Under the pieces are notes generated by a model, which saw only the letters and a list, made by a program, of their open reading frames with translations, did no database searches and was not told the DNA's origin. The translations under genes and the position numbers were made by a program. Positions 26,977-35,669 of a stretch of DNA of 64,000 bases are shown here, in pieces. The DNA comes from UBA3263 sp964586765 (GTDB taxonomy: Bacteria > Bacteroidota > Bacteroidia > Bacteroidales > Muribaculaceae). Where the stretch lies: contig CAZPHN010000010.1 of assembly GCA_964586765.1 (NCBI GenBank), positions 3,655-67,654 of the forward strand, in the 5' to 3' direction. Positions within the stretch are counted from its first letter, which is position 1. The number at the start of each line of letters is the position of its first letter.

Positions 26977-27840
26977 ATGCCAAGAAATCTGTCTTTTTAT
27001 CCACTTTTTTTGTTGATTTTCCTGCTCTCGGCGTGTGGAAAGTCAACACAAACGGCACCTCACCCCATCCTGCCACCTGATAATGCCGCGCGCGCGCAGC
27101 TCCGCGAAATCATAGGTGACACAAGTCGTGCCGACTCGGTTTTTGCGCCCGATATCGAGCGTCTGCTCCCGCCTCTTGACTCGGTCGAGGCGGTTCTCGG
27201 ACGTGCATTGGGTCCTGAAAGCGGTGTAAAGCTCTACGGAGTGGTCATTCCATTCCGCCAGAGTATCATCACTGCCCCCGGCGGTGTCATATACATCGGA
27301 CTGAATCACTACCTTGGCAAAGACTATGAAGGATATAAAGGCGTTTTCCCTTCTTACGTGCGCCACCGCAAGTCGATAGACCGTTTGCCCGTCGACGTGA
27401 TGCAGGCACGCATGGCGTCACTATATCCGCCTGAATTTTCAGCATCGCCTACTCTGCTTAACCGGCTTATATACCAAGGCGCACTCCTTGAGGCTGCCAA
27501 CGAGAAGATTGCCGCTCCAGACTCTACCCTGCTCGGGCTGACTCCAGATGAATTGAAATGGTGTGAGGAAAACGAAGGTAACATATGGCTGACACTTATT
27601 GACCGCAATCTGCTTTATTCAACAGATGCTGCTATAGCGGACCGTCTTATTCAACCGGCGGCAAATTCGAATATGATTAATGCCAACGCGCCCGGTCAGG
27701 CAGTTCTCTATACCGCGCTGAAACTCACACGTGCATACGAAAAGGAAACCGGAAACACTGCTCGACAGATTCTCGAGAATAAACTCTATAACGATAATCA
27801 AACCCTAATAAAATCACAATATGCCCCAGTTCGACAATAA
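26977..27840 (+). CDS. GldB-like lipoprotein
   Basis: The signal peptide ends in LLSAC (lipobox Cys 20). The body (287 aa) has VIPFRQSIITAPGGVIYIGLNHYLGKDYEGY, which is the signature of the gliding-motility lipoprotein family GldB and its non-gliding Bacteroidales relatives. Helical HRKSIDRLPVD and QGALLEAANEKI segments follow. In Flavobacterium, GldB is needed for gliding and type IX secretion; here motility is unlikely, and an envelope role is more probable. Its last 20 bases overlap dnaB. Confidence 0.65.
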   Translation: MPRNLSFYPLFLLIFLLSACGKSTQTAPHPILPPDNAARAQLREIIGDTSRADSVFAPDIERLLPPLDSVEAVLGRALGPESGVKLYGVVIPFRQSIITAPGGVIYIGLNHYLGKDYEGYKGVFPSYVRHRKSIDRLPVDVMQARMASLYPPEFSASPTLLNRLIYQGALLEAANEKIAAPDSTLLGLTPDELKWCEENEGNIWLTLIDRNLLYSTDAAIADRLIQPAANSNMINANAPGQAVLYTALKLTRAYEKETGNTARQILENKLYNDNQTLIKSQYAPVRQ

Positions 27841-29368
27841 CCGCCAGTTTAACCGCAATAAACCTGTCCATGCTCCAAATCAGGAAATAGGAGGTCGCGT
27901 TCCGCCTCATGACAAGGATGTGGAGGAAGCGGTTCTCGGAGCCCTGATGCTCGAAAAGGACGCATTCCCTACGGTATGCGACCTTCTTCGCCCCGAAACC
28001 TTCTACGAGCCCCCTCACCAGAAGATTTACGCGGCAATCCAGTCGCTCGGAGCTGAACAGCTGCCCATAGATATGCTGACGGTCACTGACCGGCTGCGTC
28101 AGGACAATACTCTCGACGAGGTTGGCGGCGTCCCCTTTATTGCCGAACTGACTTCGCGTGTCGCCTCTGCCGCCAACATTGAGTGGCACGCGCGCATTCT
28201 TGCGCAGCAGTATCTTGCGCGCGAGCTTATAACCTTCGCCTCAACCGTCACTAACAATGCTTTTGACTCGAGTCTTGACGTAGACGATGTGCTCCAGCAG
28301 GCTGAAGGTCGTCTCTTCGAGCTAAGTCAGCGCAATGTTAAGAAAGAGGTTGTACAGATTGACCCCGTAATCGCTCAGGCAATTGAGAGCATCCAGACCG
28401 CCGCAAACCGTGAAACCGGTCTGAGCGGTCTCAGTTCCGGTTATAATGAACTGGATAAGATGACCTCAGGCTGGCAGAATTCCGACCTTATAATCATTGC
28501 GGCACGTCCTGCCATGGGTAAGACCGCCATGGTGCTGTCAATGTGTAAGAACATGGCGGTTAATTTCGGCACACATGTGGCGATTTTCTCGCTCGAAATG
28601 TCAAAACTCCAGCTTGTTAACCGTCTGATTCAGAACGTATGCGAAATAGAAGGTGAGAAAATCAAATCGGGCAGATTGAGCGAAATAGAATGGCAACAGC
28701 TGATGACCCGCATCAAAAACCTTTATTCCGCGCCTATATATATTGATGACTCTCCCGGTCTGAGTATTCTCGAACTCCGCACCAAGGCGCGACGTCTGGT
28801 CCGCGAAAAAGGAGTGCAGTTCATAGTGATTGACTATCTGCAGCTGATGAACGCATCCGGTATGCGATTCGGCTCGCGCGAACAGGAGGTTTCAATGATT
28901 TCGCGTTCGCTCAAGGAGCTTGCCAAGGAACTGAACATACCTATCGTAGCCCTCTCACAGCTCAACCGTTCCGTTGAGTCGCGCTCGGAGGACAAGCGTC
29001 CGCAACTCAGCGACCTTCGCGAATCAGGTGCAATCGAACAGGATGCGGATATAGTTTGCTTCATCCACCGCCCCGAATACTATCTCCACGGAGCGGCGTA
29101 TGATGAGGCTACTGACAAGCGTGGACTTGCCGAGTTTATAATTGCAAAACACCGTTCCGGTGCCGTTGGCGACGTTAAACTGCGTTTCCGCGCAAAATAT
29201 GCGCGTTTTGAAAACTGGAAAGACAACGGAGCAGAGTTCTCGCAATCTACCGCAGCCTCCGCCATGAACTCTGGGTTTGCCGACGGTGACCCGCTGGCTG
29301 GAAACGTCAAGCCGACGGGAGGCAGCGCGGACATTTCGTCCGCGCCCGATGAAATTGCCCCGTTTTAA
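27821..29368 (+). CDS. dnaB: Replicative DNA helicase
   Basis: DnaB unwinds DNA ahead of the replication fork. The N-terminal primase-binding domain has PPHDKDVEEAVLGALML. The RecA-like core has Walker A ARPAMGKTAMVLS (about residue 230), Walker B VIVIDYLQLM, and the DnaB motifs SLEMSK, ALSQLNRSVESR and KRPQLSDLRESGAIEQDADIV. The 515-aa length includes a Gly/Ser/Pro-rich tail. No intein interrupts the RecA core. Its 3' end overlaps the convergent asnA by four bases. Confidence 0.95.
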   Translation: MPQFDNNRQFNRNKPVHAPNQEIGGRVPPHDKDVEEAVLGALMLEKDAFPTVCDLLRPETFYEPPHQKIYAAIQSLGAEQLPIDMLTVTDRLRQDNTLDEVGGVPFIAELTSRVASAANIEWHARILAQQYLARELITFASTVTNNAFDSSLDVDDVLQQAEGRLFELSQRNVKKEVVQIDPVIAQAIESIQTAANRETGLSGLSSGYNELDKMTSGWQNSDLIIIAARPAMGKTAMVLSMCKNMAVNFGTHVAIFSLEMSKLQLVNRLIQNVCEIEGEKIKSGRLSEIEWQQLMTRIKNLYSAPIYIDDSPGLSILELRTKARRLVREKGVQFIVIDYLQLMNASGMRFGSREQEVSMISRSLKELAKELNIPIVALSQLNRSVESRSEDKRPQLSDLRESGAIEQDADIVCFIHRPEYYLHGAAYDEATDKRGLAEFIIAKHRSGAVGDVKLRFRAKYARFENWKDNGAEFSQSTAASAMNSGFADGDPLAGNVKPTGGSADISSAPDEIAPF

Positions 29369-30384
29369 AGCAGATTTATGCCTGCGGCTTCACAGAGCTC
29401 AACCTGCTCGCGCGGCCAAAGGCTTACCTGCACTTCGCCGATATGAGCCTTTTGAAGCAGCAACATACATAGACGGCTCTGACCTATGCCACCGCCTATA
29501 CTCAGCGGGAGGTCTCCCTCAATCAACCGACGGTGAAAATCGCGCTCAAGGAAATGAGTCTTGCCTTCAAGCTCAAGCTGCAGCTTGAGTGCGTCGGCAT
29601 CCACGCGGATACCCATCGACGAAAGCTCAAAAGGAATGTCGAGCACATGGTTCCATACTATTATGTCGCCGTTAAGTCCTCCGTTGGTGGTCCAGTCATC
29701 ATAGTCGGCAGCACGCCCGTCATGTTTCATACCGTCAGATAGCTTTCCGCCAATGCCGCGGATAAACACCGCGCCATACTCACGCGCTACTTCCCGCTCA
29801 CGCTCCTTAGGCGACAGTCCGGGGTATTTCTGCAGCAGCTCCTCAGCCGTAATGAATGAAATCTCATCGGGAAGGTAGGGAGTAATGTGAGGATGCGTTC
29901 TGTAAACATCCATTTCCGTACGTTTAACGGCAGAATAAATCTTACGGACCGTATCATAGAGATAGCTTACCGTGCGCTGCTTGGGGCTGATGGTCTGTTC
30001 CCAGTCCCACTGGTCGACATAAAGCGAATGGATATTGTCAAGCTCCTCTGTTGTACGGATTGCGTTCATGTCAGTATATATGCCGAACCCGGGGGCAATC
30101 TCATAATCGCCCAACTTCATGCGTTTCCACTTGGCAAGCGAGTGAACAACTTCGGCACGCGCATTTCCCATATCGGCAATCTCAAAACTAACGGGCGGCT
30201 CTACTCCGTTGAGGTCATCATTTATACCGGTGCCGGAAAGAACAAATAGCGGTGCGGTAACCCGTCGGAGGTTCAATTCCTCGGAGAGTGTGCGCTGAAA
30301 CGAGTCCTTGATAAGTTTGATGGCTACCTCAGTATTTTCGGGAAGCAACTTGAGCTTATAGCGTTTAGGGATAACGAGTGACAT
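29365..30384 (-). CDS. asnA: Aspartate-ammonia ligase
   Basis: AsnA makes asparagine from aspartate, ammonia and ATP. Signs are SLVIPKRYKLKLLPENTEVAIKLIKDSFQRTLSEELNLRRV, APLFVLSGTGINDDLNGVEPPVSFE, SLYVDQWDWE and, late, SIGGGIGQSRLCMLLLQKAHIGEVQ, a class-II-synthetase-like core. I use the ATG at 30384 because a -7 box lies at 30418-30425. An ATG at 30420 would be inside that promoter. Length 339 aa is normal. Confidence 0.93.
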   Translation of the reverse strand: MSLVIPKRYKLKLLPENTEVAIKLIKDSFQRTLSEELNLRRVTAPLFVLSGTGINDDLNGVEPPVSFEIADMGNARAEVVHSLAKWKRMKLGDYEIAPGFGIYTDMNAIRTTEELDNIHSLYVDQWDWEQTISPKQRTVSYLYDTVRKIYSAVKRTEMDVYRTHPHITPYLPDEISFITAEELLQKYPGLSPKEREREVAREYGAVFIRGIGGKLSDGMKHDGRAADYDDWTTNGGLNGDIIVWNHVLDIPFELSSMGIRVDADALKLQLELEGKTHFLERDFHRRLIEGDLPLSIGGGIGQSRLCMLLLQKAHIGEVQVSLWPREQVELCEAAGINLL

Positions 30385-30417
30385 GTCTTTTTCAATAAAT
30401 AAGTGAATATTTTGCCG

Positions 30418-30425
30418 CAAAAATA
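30418..30425 (-). promoter_or_regulatory. -7 promoter box of asnA (TATTTTTG)
   Basis: The reverse complement TATTTTTG lies 34 bp before the chosen start and decides between the two possible ATGs. Confidence 0.6.
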
Positions 30426-30511
30426 CAAATAAATCCTTTTACGGACAAACTAATATGATTTTTGATGCGTTATATTAAGGTAATTTTATATACCAAATTC
30501 AAAAAACTATA

Positions 30512-31372
30512 ATGAAACTGACTAAATTCTCGGGTGTCGCCCTACTTGCAGCCACCCTGATGTCTGTAATGACAGCTTGTTCCGATGACAAGAATGAACC
30601 GGATGACTCCATTATCATCAAGGATGACAATGGAAATATATCGCTGACCATCAAAAATCCTGAAAAATGGGTGGCAGCAGCAAAAAAAGTTGCATCGGAG
30701 CTCCATGAGGATGCCGTCGAGCAGCTTAACGACTGGATGACCGAAGAATCTATAAAACTGAAAACGCAAGCATCCTCAGAGAGCATAGATGATATCATCG
30801 ATGAATGTGCTGATGAAGCAAACGATATAGCTACCGACAAGATTCCCTCGCCACTGGCAATATTCACCACGGGCGATGACTGTTTAGCAAGTATCGGCTC
30901 AATCCGCAACGTCCTTTTAGGCTCATTGGACGGAACCATAAATCAAGCCTCCATCATGGCGACGGTTTCCGTTGCAAATCCGGCTCTTGCCCAGAAAATT
31001 GCAGCCCAGCTTGCCGATGCCGCTGCGAAAATCCAAGCTATTCCCGCTCCGCTCAAGCAGAATGCCAATTCTACCGAAGCTAAAGCTGCCATTTCAGCAT
31101 GTCTGACCCTCGAAACCACACTTCGCACCGAGGTTCAGCCTCTTTTCCGCTCAATGACCGGTATGGATGAGCAACAGCGCGCCATAGTAACTCAGTATGC
31201 CGACGGAGTTGTCACTCCTTCCGTGACAGCCGCCAAGACAGCTGCCGATGAACTGCTTGCTGCAGTTAACGCCCTGCCGTCATCACCCACTGAACAACAC
31301 ATTCAGGCGGTCATCGCCGCCTATATCAAGGCTCGCGGAGCCCTTGACCTCTGCGCCGCCTTCATTGACTAA
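30512..31372 (+). CDS. Imelysin-like lipoprotein (tentative)
   Basis: The signal peptide ends VMTAC (Cys 23). The mature protein (about 263 aa) is almost all helical and Ala-rich. The phrase SIGSIRNVLLGSLDG (about residue 130) resembles a conserved helix of Bacteroidota imelysin-like lipoproteins. I do not see the GxHxxE motif of imelysin peptidases, and the length is short for the family (about 380 aa). So this is either a divergent or truncated relative or an unrelated helical lipoprotein. It is a single gene with a terminator at 31379-31421. Confidence 0.5.
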   Translation: MKLTKFSGVALLAATLMSVMTACSDDKNEPDDSIIIKDDNGNISLTIKNPEKWVAAAKKVASELHEDAVEQLNDWMTEESIKLKTQASSESIDDIIDECADEANDIATDKIPSPLAIFTTGDDCLASIGSIRNVLLGSLDGTINQASIMATVSVANPALAQKIAAQLADAAAKIQAIPAPLKQNANSTEAKAAISACLTLETTLRTEVQPLFRSMTGMDEQQRAIVTQYADGVVTPSVTAAKTAADELLAAVNALPSSPTEQHIQAVIAAYIKARGALDLCAAFID

Positions 31373-31378
31373 ATAAAT

Positions 31379-31421
31379 TAAGCCCCGAAGCCTACAATAA
31401 CATAAAAGACTTCGGGGCTTA
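31379..31421. terminator. Bidirectional terminator between convergent genes
   Basis: A 12-bp perfect stem (31379-31390 with 31410-31421, AAGCCCCGAAG type) and a 19-nt loop lie between the stops at 31372 and 31429. Confidence 0.75.
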
Positions 31422-31428
31422 AAGTGTA

Positions 31429-33045
31429 TTATTTGGTCTCTCCTATGGTTAAGCTATCGGTTTTGACCGGATTAGAAGACAGCTTGAAACTTAATGGCAA
31501 TGTATACCATACGTTAACCGGTTCGCCATTCATCTTGCCCGGTTCAAAGGCGGGCATCGACTTGATTACTCTTATAGCTTCGGCATCCAACTCTGGACTA
31601 ACACCGCGAACCACCTTAACTTCGCCTATCGAGCCATCTTTCTTTACGACAAACTGAACGGTCACGCGACCTTGGATATCATTTTTTGCCGCTTCCTCAG
31701 GATAACGCATATTTCTGGTTAGAAATTTATACATTTCCATATCACCACCCTTGAATTTAGGGGCAACCTCAACAGCAGTAAAGACCTTTTCGTCTTTATT
31801 TACGTTCCTTTCTCTTGGCGTCAGTCCAACCGGGTCATCAACCACATCGACAATAGAAATTTTTTTAGCCTCGCCGGTTGAGTCATTTTCATAAAGCATT
31901 GCCTTTGATGGATTACCGGTTGGCTTAACATAATAAAGGACCTTTCCTTCTCCCGACGGGACCTCTGCAACTACATTTTTAGATGTAACCATAATATCGT
32001 TACGTCCATCGGACTTAATTACTGCAATTGAATCGACGATATCCGGATTTATTGACTCCAATGATTCTACTTTCTTACCGTCAAGATAGACATTGGGCTT
32101 GTCAGAGGAGGTTTTCTTTTTTTCCGAAACGACTACCTTTGCGGGCATTGTTGAACTAACCTTTGAGGCAAGTACCGGAGAAGAGGCGAGCGCGATAACT
32201 GTTATGGCTGCCGGAACGAGCGTCAGGCTGCGGAGCAAGCGGTGACGCATTGGAGATTTTTTCTGCATCATAATAATACGTGATTTAAGTGAATGATTAT
32301 TTATGCAATCGGCAACGGAGTTCGCGAACCTCCGTCCGGATGCTTTAGAAATAAGTAACATCTGATATTCTTTGGCGTCAAAACCCGCGGCAAGCACCGC
32401 GCGGTCGGCGGTATATTCATGGGTTGACTGAAGTTCGCGCCTGATAAGCCGCACTGCAGGACAATACCACGTCAGGCATCCCAATAAATTCATGAACAGA
32501 AGGTCAAGCCAGTGGTGAGCCACCCGATGGGCAGACTCATGCGTCAAAAGCATCTCACCATAGGATTCATAATCCTTTCGGCTCATTATTATATATCCAC
32601 CCCAAGTAAACGGAACAATATCCTCTTTATAGCTCAAAAGTACATTATCTTTACGCTCCGAGCGGGAAATAAGCATCAAAATCCGCGTAATGGTGACCAA
32701 AAGCTGACAAACTGCGGCAACCAGACCTATAATATATATAGTGCCGCAAACACCCCACCAGTTAATTTCCCATACGGGACGTTCAATCCGGCTAGGCGAC
32801 ACATCAGTGATGTCGACCATCGCCACGGGCATATCAACCGGAGCCTCAACAGTAATGACCGGTCGTGTCTGCCATCCCACAAGGAGCGGCACGGCGGAAG
32901 CCAAGACCACGGTCAGCACACTGCCGATTATCGCCACGCGTCCGTAGCGGGTCATGCCGACACGACTGAAACGGATTGCAAAATACATCAGCAGGAGACC
33001 GACGCTGCAAATCAGCGAATATATAAGGAGATTTGAAATGGTCAT
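31429..33045 (-). CDS. M56 (BlaR1/MecR1-like) membrane metalloprotease fused to TonB C-terminal domain
   Basis: The first ~300 residues hold membrane helices and the M56 peptidase motif HESAH (in LLTHESAHRVAHHW). No penicillin-binding sensor domain is present. The last ~90 residues (RYPEEAAKNDIQGRVTVQFVVKKDGSIGEVKVV...) are a TonB C-terminal fold. Between them is a periplasmic stretch with YLDGKKVESLESINPDIVDSI, like plug-type segments. I start at ATG 33045 (MTISNLLIYSLICSVG), four bases after the blaI stop. A longer frame runs into blaI. By family logic it senses an envelope signal and inactivates the BlaI repressor. The TonB part is common in Bacteroidota. Confidence 0.82.
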   Translation of the reverse strand: MTISNLLIYSLICSVGLLLMYFAIRFSRVGMTRYGRVAIIGSVLTVVLASAVPLLVGWQTRPVITVEAPVDMPVAMVDITDVSPSRIERPVWEINWWGVCGTIYIIGLVAAVCQLLVTITRILMLISRSERKDNVLLSYKEDIVPFTWGGYIIMSRKDYESYGEMLLTHESAHRVAHHWLDLLFMNLLGCLTWYCPAVRLIRRELQSTHEYTADRAVLAAGFDAKEYQMLLISKASGRRFANSVADCINNHSLKSRIIMMQKKSPMRHRLLRSLTLVPAAITVIALASSPVLASKVSSTMPAKVVVSEKKKTSSDKPNVYLDGKKVESLESINPDIVDSIAVIKSDGRNDIMVTSKNVVAEVPSGEGKVLYYVKPTGNPSKAMLYENDSTGEAKKISIVDVVDDPVGLTPRERNVNKDEKVFTAVEVAPKFKGGDMEMYKFLTRNMRYPEEAAKNDIQGRVTVQFVVKKDGSIGEVKVVRGVSPELDAEAIRVIKSMPAFEPGKMNGEPVNVWYTLPLSFKLSSNPVKTDSLTIGETK

Positions 33046-33049
33046 ACAG

Positions 33050-33421
33050 CTAATCGTTTGGACGTTGAACCATTTCGATAAGCTCACGGATTTCCTCCTC
33101 CGAGAGCTTTTCTTCACTGATAAGCGCACTGATTGCGCCACGAAGGGAATCATTGAAATAGCGGCTTACGACGCTACGCAGAGCCGAGCGGGAATATTCG
33201 GCGGCACTGACAAGAGGATAAAAACGGTGATTGTGACCAATCGACTCATGAGCTACCACCCCTTTTTGCTCCAATAAGCGGACAAAGGTAGCCACGGTGT
33301 TGACGTGTGGGCGCGGTTCAGGAAGGTGGGCAAGCAGTTCACGGACAAACATCGGTCCATGCTGCCAGAAGAGACGCATAATCTCCTCTTCACGTTCGGT
33401 CAGTTGGATATACTTAGCCAT
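33050..33421 (-). CDS. BlaI/MecI/CopY-family transcriptional repressor
   Basis: A winged-helix N-terminal domain (LTEREEEIMRLFWQHGPMFVRELLAHLPEPRPHVNTVATFVRLLEQKG) and a helical dimerisation tail in 123 aa match BlaI. The next gene encodes the M56 protease that would cleave it. Two near-palindromic sites with ACTAA-N5-TTAGT sit directly upstream of its -7 box and are the likely operators, giving autorepression of the pair. Confidence 0.9.
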   Translation of the reverse strand: MAKYIQLTEREEEIMRLFWQHGPMFVRELLAHLPEPRPHVNTVATFVRLLEQKGVVAHESIGHNHRFYPLVSAAEYSRSALRSVVSRYFNDSLRGAISALISEEKLSEEEIRELIEMVQRPND

Positions 33422-33450
33422 AATTTTGCGACATTAAAAGTTTCACGCCG

Positions 33451-33458
33451 CAAAGTTA
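33451..33458 (-). promoter_or_regulatory. -7 promoter box of the blaI-M56 operon (TAACTTTG)
   Basis: The reverse complement TAACTTTG is 30 bp before the blaI ATG and directly next to operator 1. Confidence 0.7.
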
Positions 33459-33475
33459 AACTAAATATTTTAGTT
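33459..33475. promoter_or_regulatory. BlaI operator 1 (AACTAAA-TAT-TTTAGTT)
   Basis: Perfect palindrome with 7-base arms. It abuts the upstream side of the -7 box, so a bound repressor would block RNA polymerase. The core ACTAA-N5-TTAGT is shared with operator 2. Confidence 0.7.
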
Positions 33476-33479
33476 TTCC

Positions 33480-33496
33480 AACTAATTTCCTTAGTT
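33480..33496. promoter_or_regulatory. BlaI operator 2 (AACTAA-N5-TTAGTT)
   Basis: A second palindrome with 6-base arms. Its centre is 21 bp (two helical turns) from the centre of operator 1, and it covers the -33 position. Same face of the helix suggests cooperative binding. Confidence 0.65.
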
Positions 33497-33509
33497 TTTC
33501 AAAAAATTT

Positions 33510-34277
33510 TTACTTTGACTCTTTGATAAGGTAGTCCCGGACCTCACGGAAGAGGTTTGTGGCGAAAACGAAATCAATCAGGCTCTCGTTTGTCGAGCGG
33601 TATATTTCATCCTTATTGCCAATCCAGTCAACATGACCCTTATTCAGGAAAACAATATTTTCTCCAATACCCAATACCGAGTTCATGTCGTGGGTATTGA
33701 TTATAGTGGTAATGTTATATTCGTGCGTAATGTCACTGAGCAGTTCATCGATAAGTATCGAGGTCTTGGGGTCAAGACCAGAGTTGGGCTCGTCACAGAA
33801 AAGATATTTGGGATTAAGTGCGATAGCACGCGCAATGGCGACACGTTTCTGCATACCGCCGGATAGCTCGGACGGATACTTGTCACCCTGCCCTTTCAGA
33901 TTTACACGCTCCAGACAAAAATTCGCACGGTCTACAATCTCGCCCTGTGTCAAATCTGAAAACATGACCAACGGGAACATCACATTTGCCATCACCGTCT
34001 CGCTGTCAAACAGAGCGGAACCTTGAAAAAGCATACCAATCTCCTTACGAAGTTGCTTAATCTGCTTTGCCGACATTGACAGACGGTCACGTCCGTCAAA
34101 GAGAATATGACCGACATCGGGTCTGACAAGTCCGACAATGGACTTCATCAGGACTGTCTTACCGGAGCCGGACTGACCGATAATAAGGTTGGTCTTACCG
34201 GTCTCGAAGGTGCAGGAAACATCGTGGAGAACGGTCTTGCCGTCAAATGCTTTGGTTACGTTCTTGACTTCAATCAT
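33510..34277 (-). CDS. mlaF: ABC transporter ATPase of the Mla-type lipid transporter
   Basis: The 255-aa protein has Walker A GQSGSGKTVLM (about residue 36), the LSGGMQKRVAIARA signature, Walker B YLFCDEPNSGLD, and a closing NTHDMNSVLGIGE His switch. NSGLDP with the SGGMQKRVAIARA pattern is typical of the MlaF/MKL group. It overlaps the permease by four bases (34274-34277) and should pair with it and with MlaD at 24.9 kb. Confidence 0.88.
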   Translation of the reverse strand: MIEVKNVTKAFDGKTVLHDVSCTFETGKTNLIIGQSGSGKTVLMKSIVGLVRPDVGHILFDGRDRLSMSAKQIKQLRKEIGMLFQGSALFDSETVMANVMFPLVMFSDLTQGEIVDRANFCLERVNLKGQGDKYPSELSGGMQKRVAIARAIALNPKYLFCDEPNSGLDPKTSILIDELLSDITHEYNITTIINTHDMNSVLGIGENIVFLNKGHVDWIGNKDEIYRSTNESLIDFVFATNLFREVRDYLIKESK

Positions 34278-35023
34278 TGCAACAGGAGTTTGGTAAGAAT
34301 TACATCGAAAAGCAGAATCAGGATGGAGGAGTTCACAACGGCGCGCGTACTTGCTTTACCAACTTCGATGGATCCGCCCTCCACATAATAACCCTGAAAC
34401 GAGGCTACGGTAGTGATGATTACCGAGAAAACAAGACACTTGATAAGTCCGTACCACACATACCATTCCACAAAAAATGCCTGAAGTCCGTAAAGATAGC
34501 GGCTAACTGAAATAATATCCGTAAACTGCGCGATAATCCAGCCGCCTACCATTGAGGTGAACATTGACAGCACACAAAGCACCGGAATATATATCAAGAA
34601 ACCCACAAGCTTAGGAAGGACCAGATAATTTGCGGAGTTGACACCCATAATATCAAGCGCATCAATCTGTTCTGTCACGCGCATAGTACCAATCTCCGAG
34701 GCAATGCTTGACCCTACCTTACCGGCAAGAATTAGACACAGGATTGAAGATGAGAACTCAAGCAGAACGATATCACGCGTAGCCAGACCGACGGCATAAG
34801 CCGGAATGATAGGTGACTCGATATTGATTTGCATCTGGATGGTGATAACCGCACCGATAAACAGCGAAATAATCACTACAAGCGGAATCGAATCAATTCC
34901 AAGTTTGTATATCTCCGCACCTGTACGACGGAAAAAAACTTTCCATTTATCGGGGATGGACAGTACGCTCTTCATGAAAAGGCAATACCGACCTACGTCG
35001 CGCAACGATTTATCAATTAACAT
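34274..35023 (-). CDS. mlaE: MlaE-type ABC transporter permease
   Basis: The 249-aa protein has five to six hydrophobic segments and the conserved MlaE text FSSSILCLILAGKVGSSIASEIGTMRVTEQIDALDIMGVN, followed by YLVLPKLVGFLIYIPVLC. It would move phospholipid through the inner membrane with MlaF and MlaD. It is the first gene of a two-gene unit, with a -7 box at 35055-35062. Confidence 0.9.
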   Translation of the reverse strand: MLIDKSLRDVGRYCLFMKSVLSIPDKWKVFFRRTGAEIYKLGIDSIPLVVIISLFIGAVITIQMQINIESPIIPAYAVGLATRDIVLLEFSSSILCLILAGKVGSSIASEIGTMRVTEQIDALDIMGVNSANYLVLPKLVGFLIYIPVLCVLSMFTSMVGGWIIAQFTDIISVSRYLYGLQAFFVEWYVWYGLIKCLVFSVIITTVASFQGYYVEGGSIEVGKASTRAVVNSSILILLFDVILTKLLLQ

Positions 35024-35054
35024 TTCAAGAATTATATGCGATGATTTAACTCCA

Positions 35055-35062
35055 CAAATTTA
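35055..35062 (-). promoter_or_regulatory. -7 promoter box of mlaEF (TAAATTTG)
   Basis: The reverse complement TAAATTTG lies 32 bp before the mlaE ATG. Confidence 0.6.
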
Positions 35063-35138
35063 GGGATTTTTTCCGAATTAGTAGCAGTTATTTCCCAAAA
35101 TAGCCAACAATAACGCCGAATTTATACGGCAAAGAGGC

Positions 35139-35660
35139 TCATTTGCGATGGTTTGGGTTTCTCAGTACCAACGGATAGCCCTTGGCGAGTCCCATAGTCG
35201 CCGTACCTTCCTTAGCCTGAAGAATCAGTTCCGGAAGTTTTGCTACGGTATCCGTACCCGAAGCGATGACATAATATGTTGGGTTGGCGTTCTGGAGAAC
35301 GTATGCGCCGGGAAAACCGTTTGCACGCAAACGTTTCATCATTGCAAGCGCATTGAATCTCTGCTCAAATCCATGAACAGCGACCGAGAACTCCGGCATA
35401 GGCTCATTTTCAGCATCAACACGCGAAAGAAACATGGTAAAAGCCTCGATTGTATCCTTTCCGGCAACATACTTCGCCATCCTCGAACGGTTTATCGCCT
35501 TGATTTTTGCCTGAACTTCCGGGTCAAGCTCATTATCAGGGTTTGACTCGTTGGCGCGCGCCTTGGCTACATCATATGCCGCACGATAATTTGCCTCGGT
35601 AGTATGACAGGCTCCGAGGGTCAATGCCCCCAGAGCCAGTATAAACAGCGATTTACGCAT
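35139..35660 (-). CDS. SPOR-like lipoprotein
   Basis: The signal peptide ends LTLGAC (lipobox Cys 18). A helical segment (residues about 20-75) is followed by a SPOR-like beta-alpha-beta fold (FSVAVHGFEQRFNALAMMKRLRANGFPGAYVLQNANPTYYVIASGTDTV). SPOR domains bind glycan strands lacking peptides, so the protein probably sits at the septum or envelope. It follows the C1B peptidase gene by ten bases. Confidence 0.7.
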   Translation of the reverse strand: MRKSLFILALGALTLGACHTTEANYRAAYDVAKARANESNPDNELDPEVQAKIKAINRSRMAKYVAGKDTIEAFTMFLSRVDAENEPMPEFSVAVHGFEQRFNALAMMKRLRANGFPGAYVLQNANPTYYVIASGTDTVAKLPELILQAKEGTATMGLAKGYPLVLRNPNHRK

Positions 35661-35669
35661 AGGTATCTA

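Noticed and set aside
30512..31372. Functional imelysin peptidase
   Set aside because: The GxHxxE motif is not visible and the length is short, so only a loose resemblance is noted.
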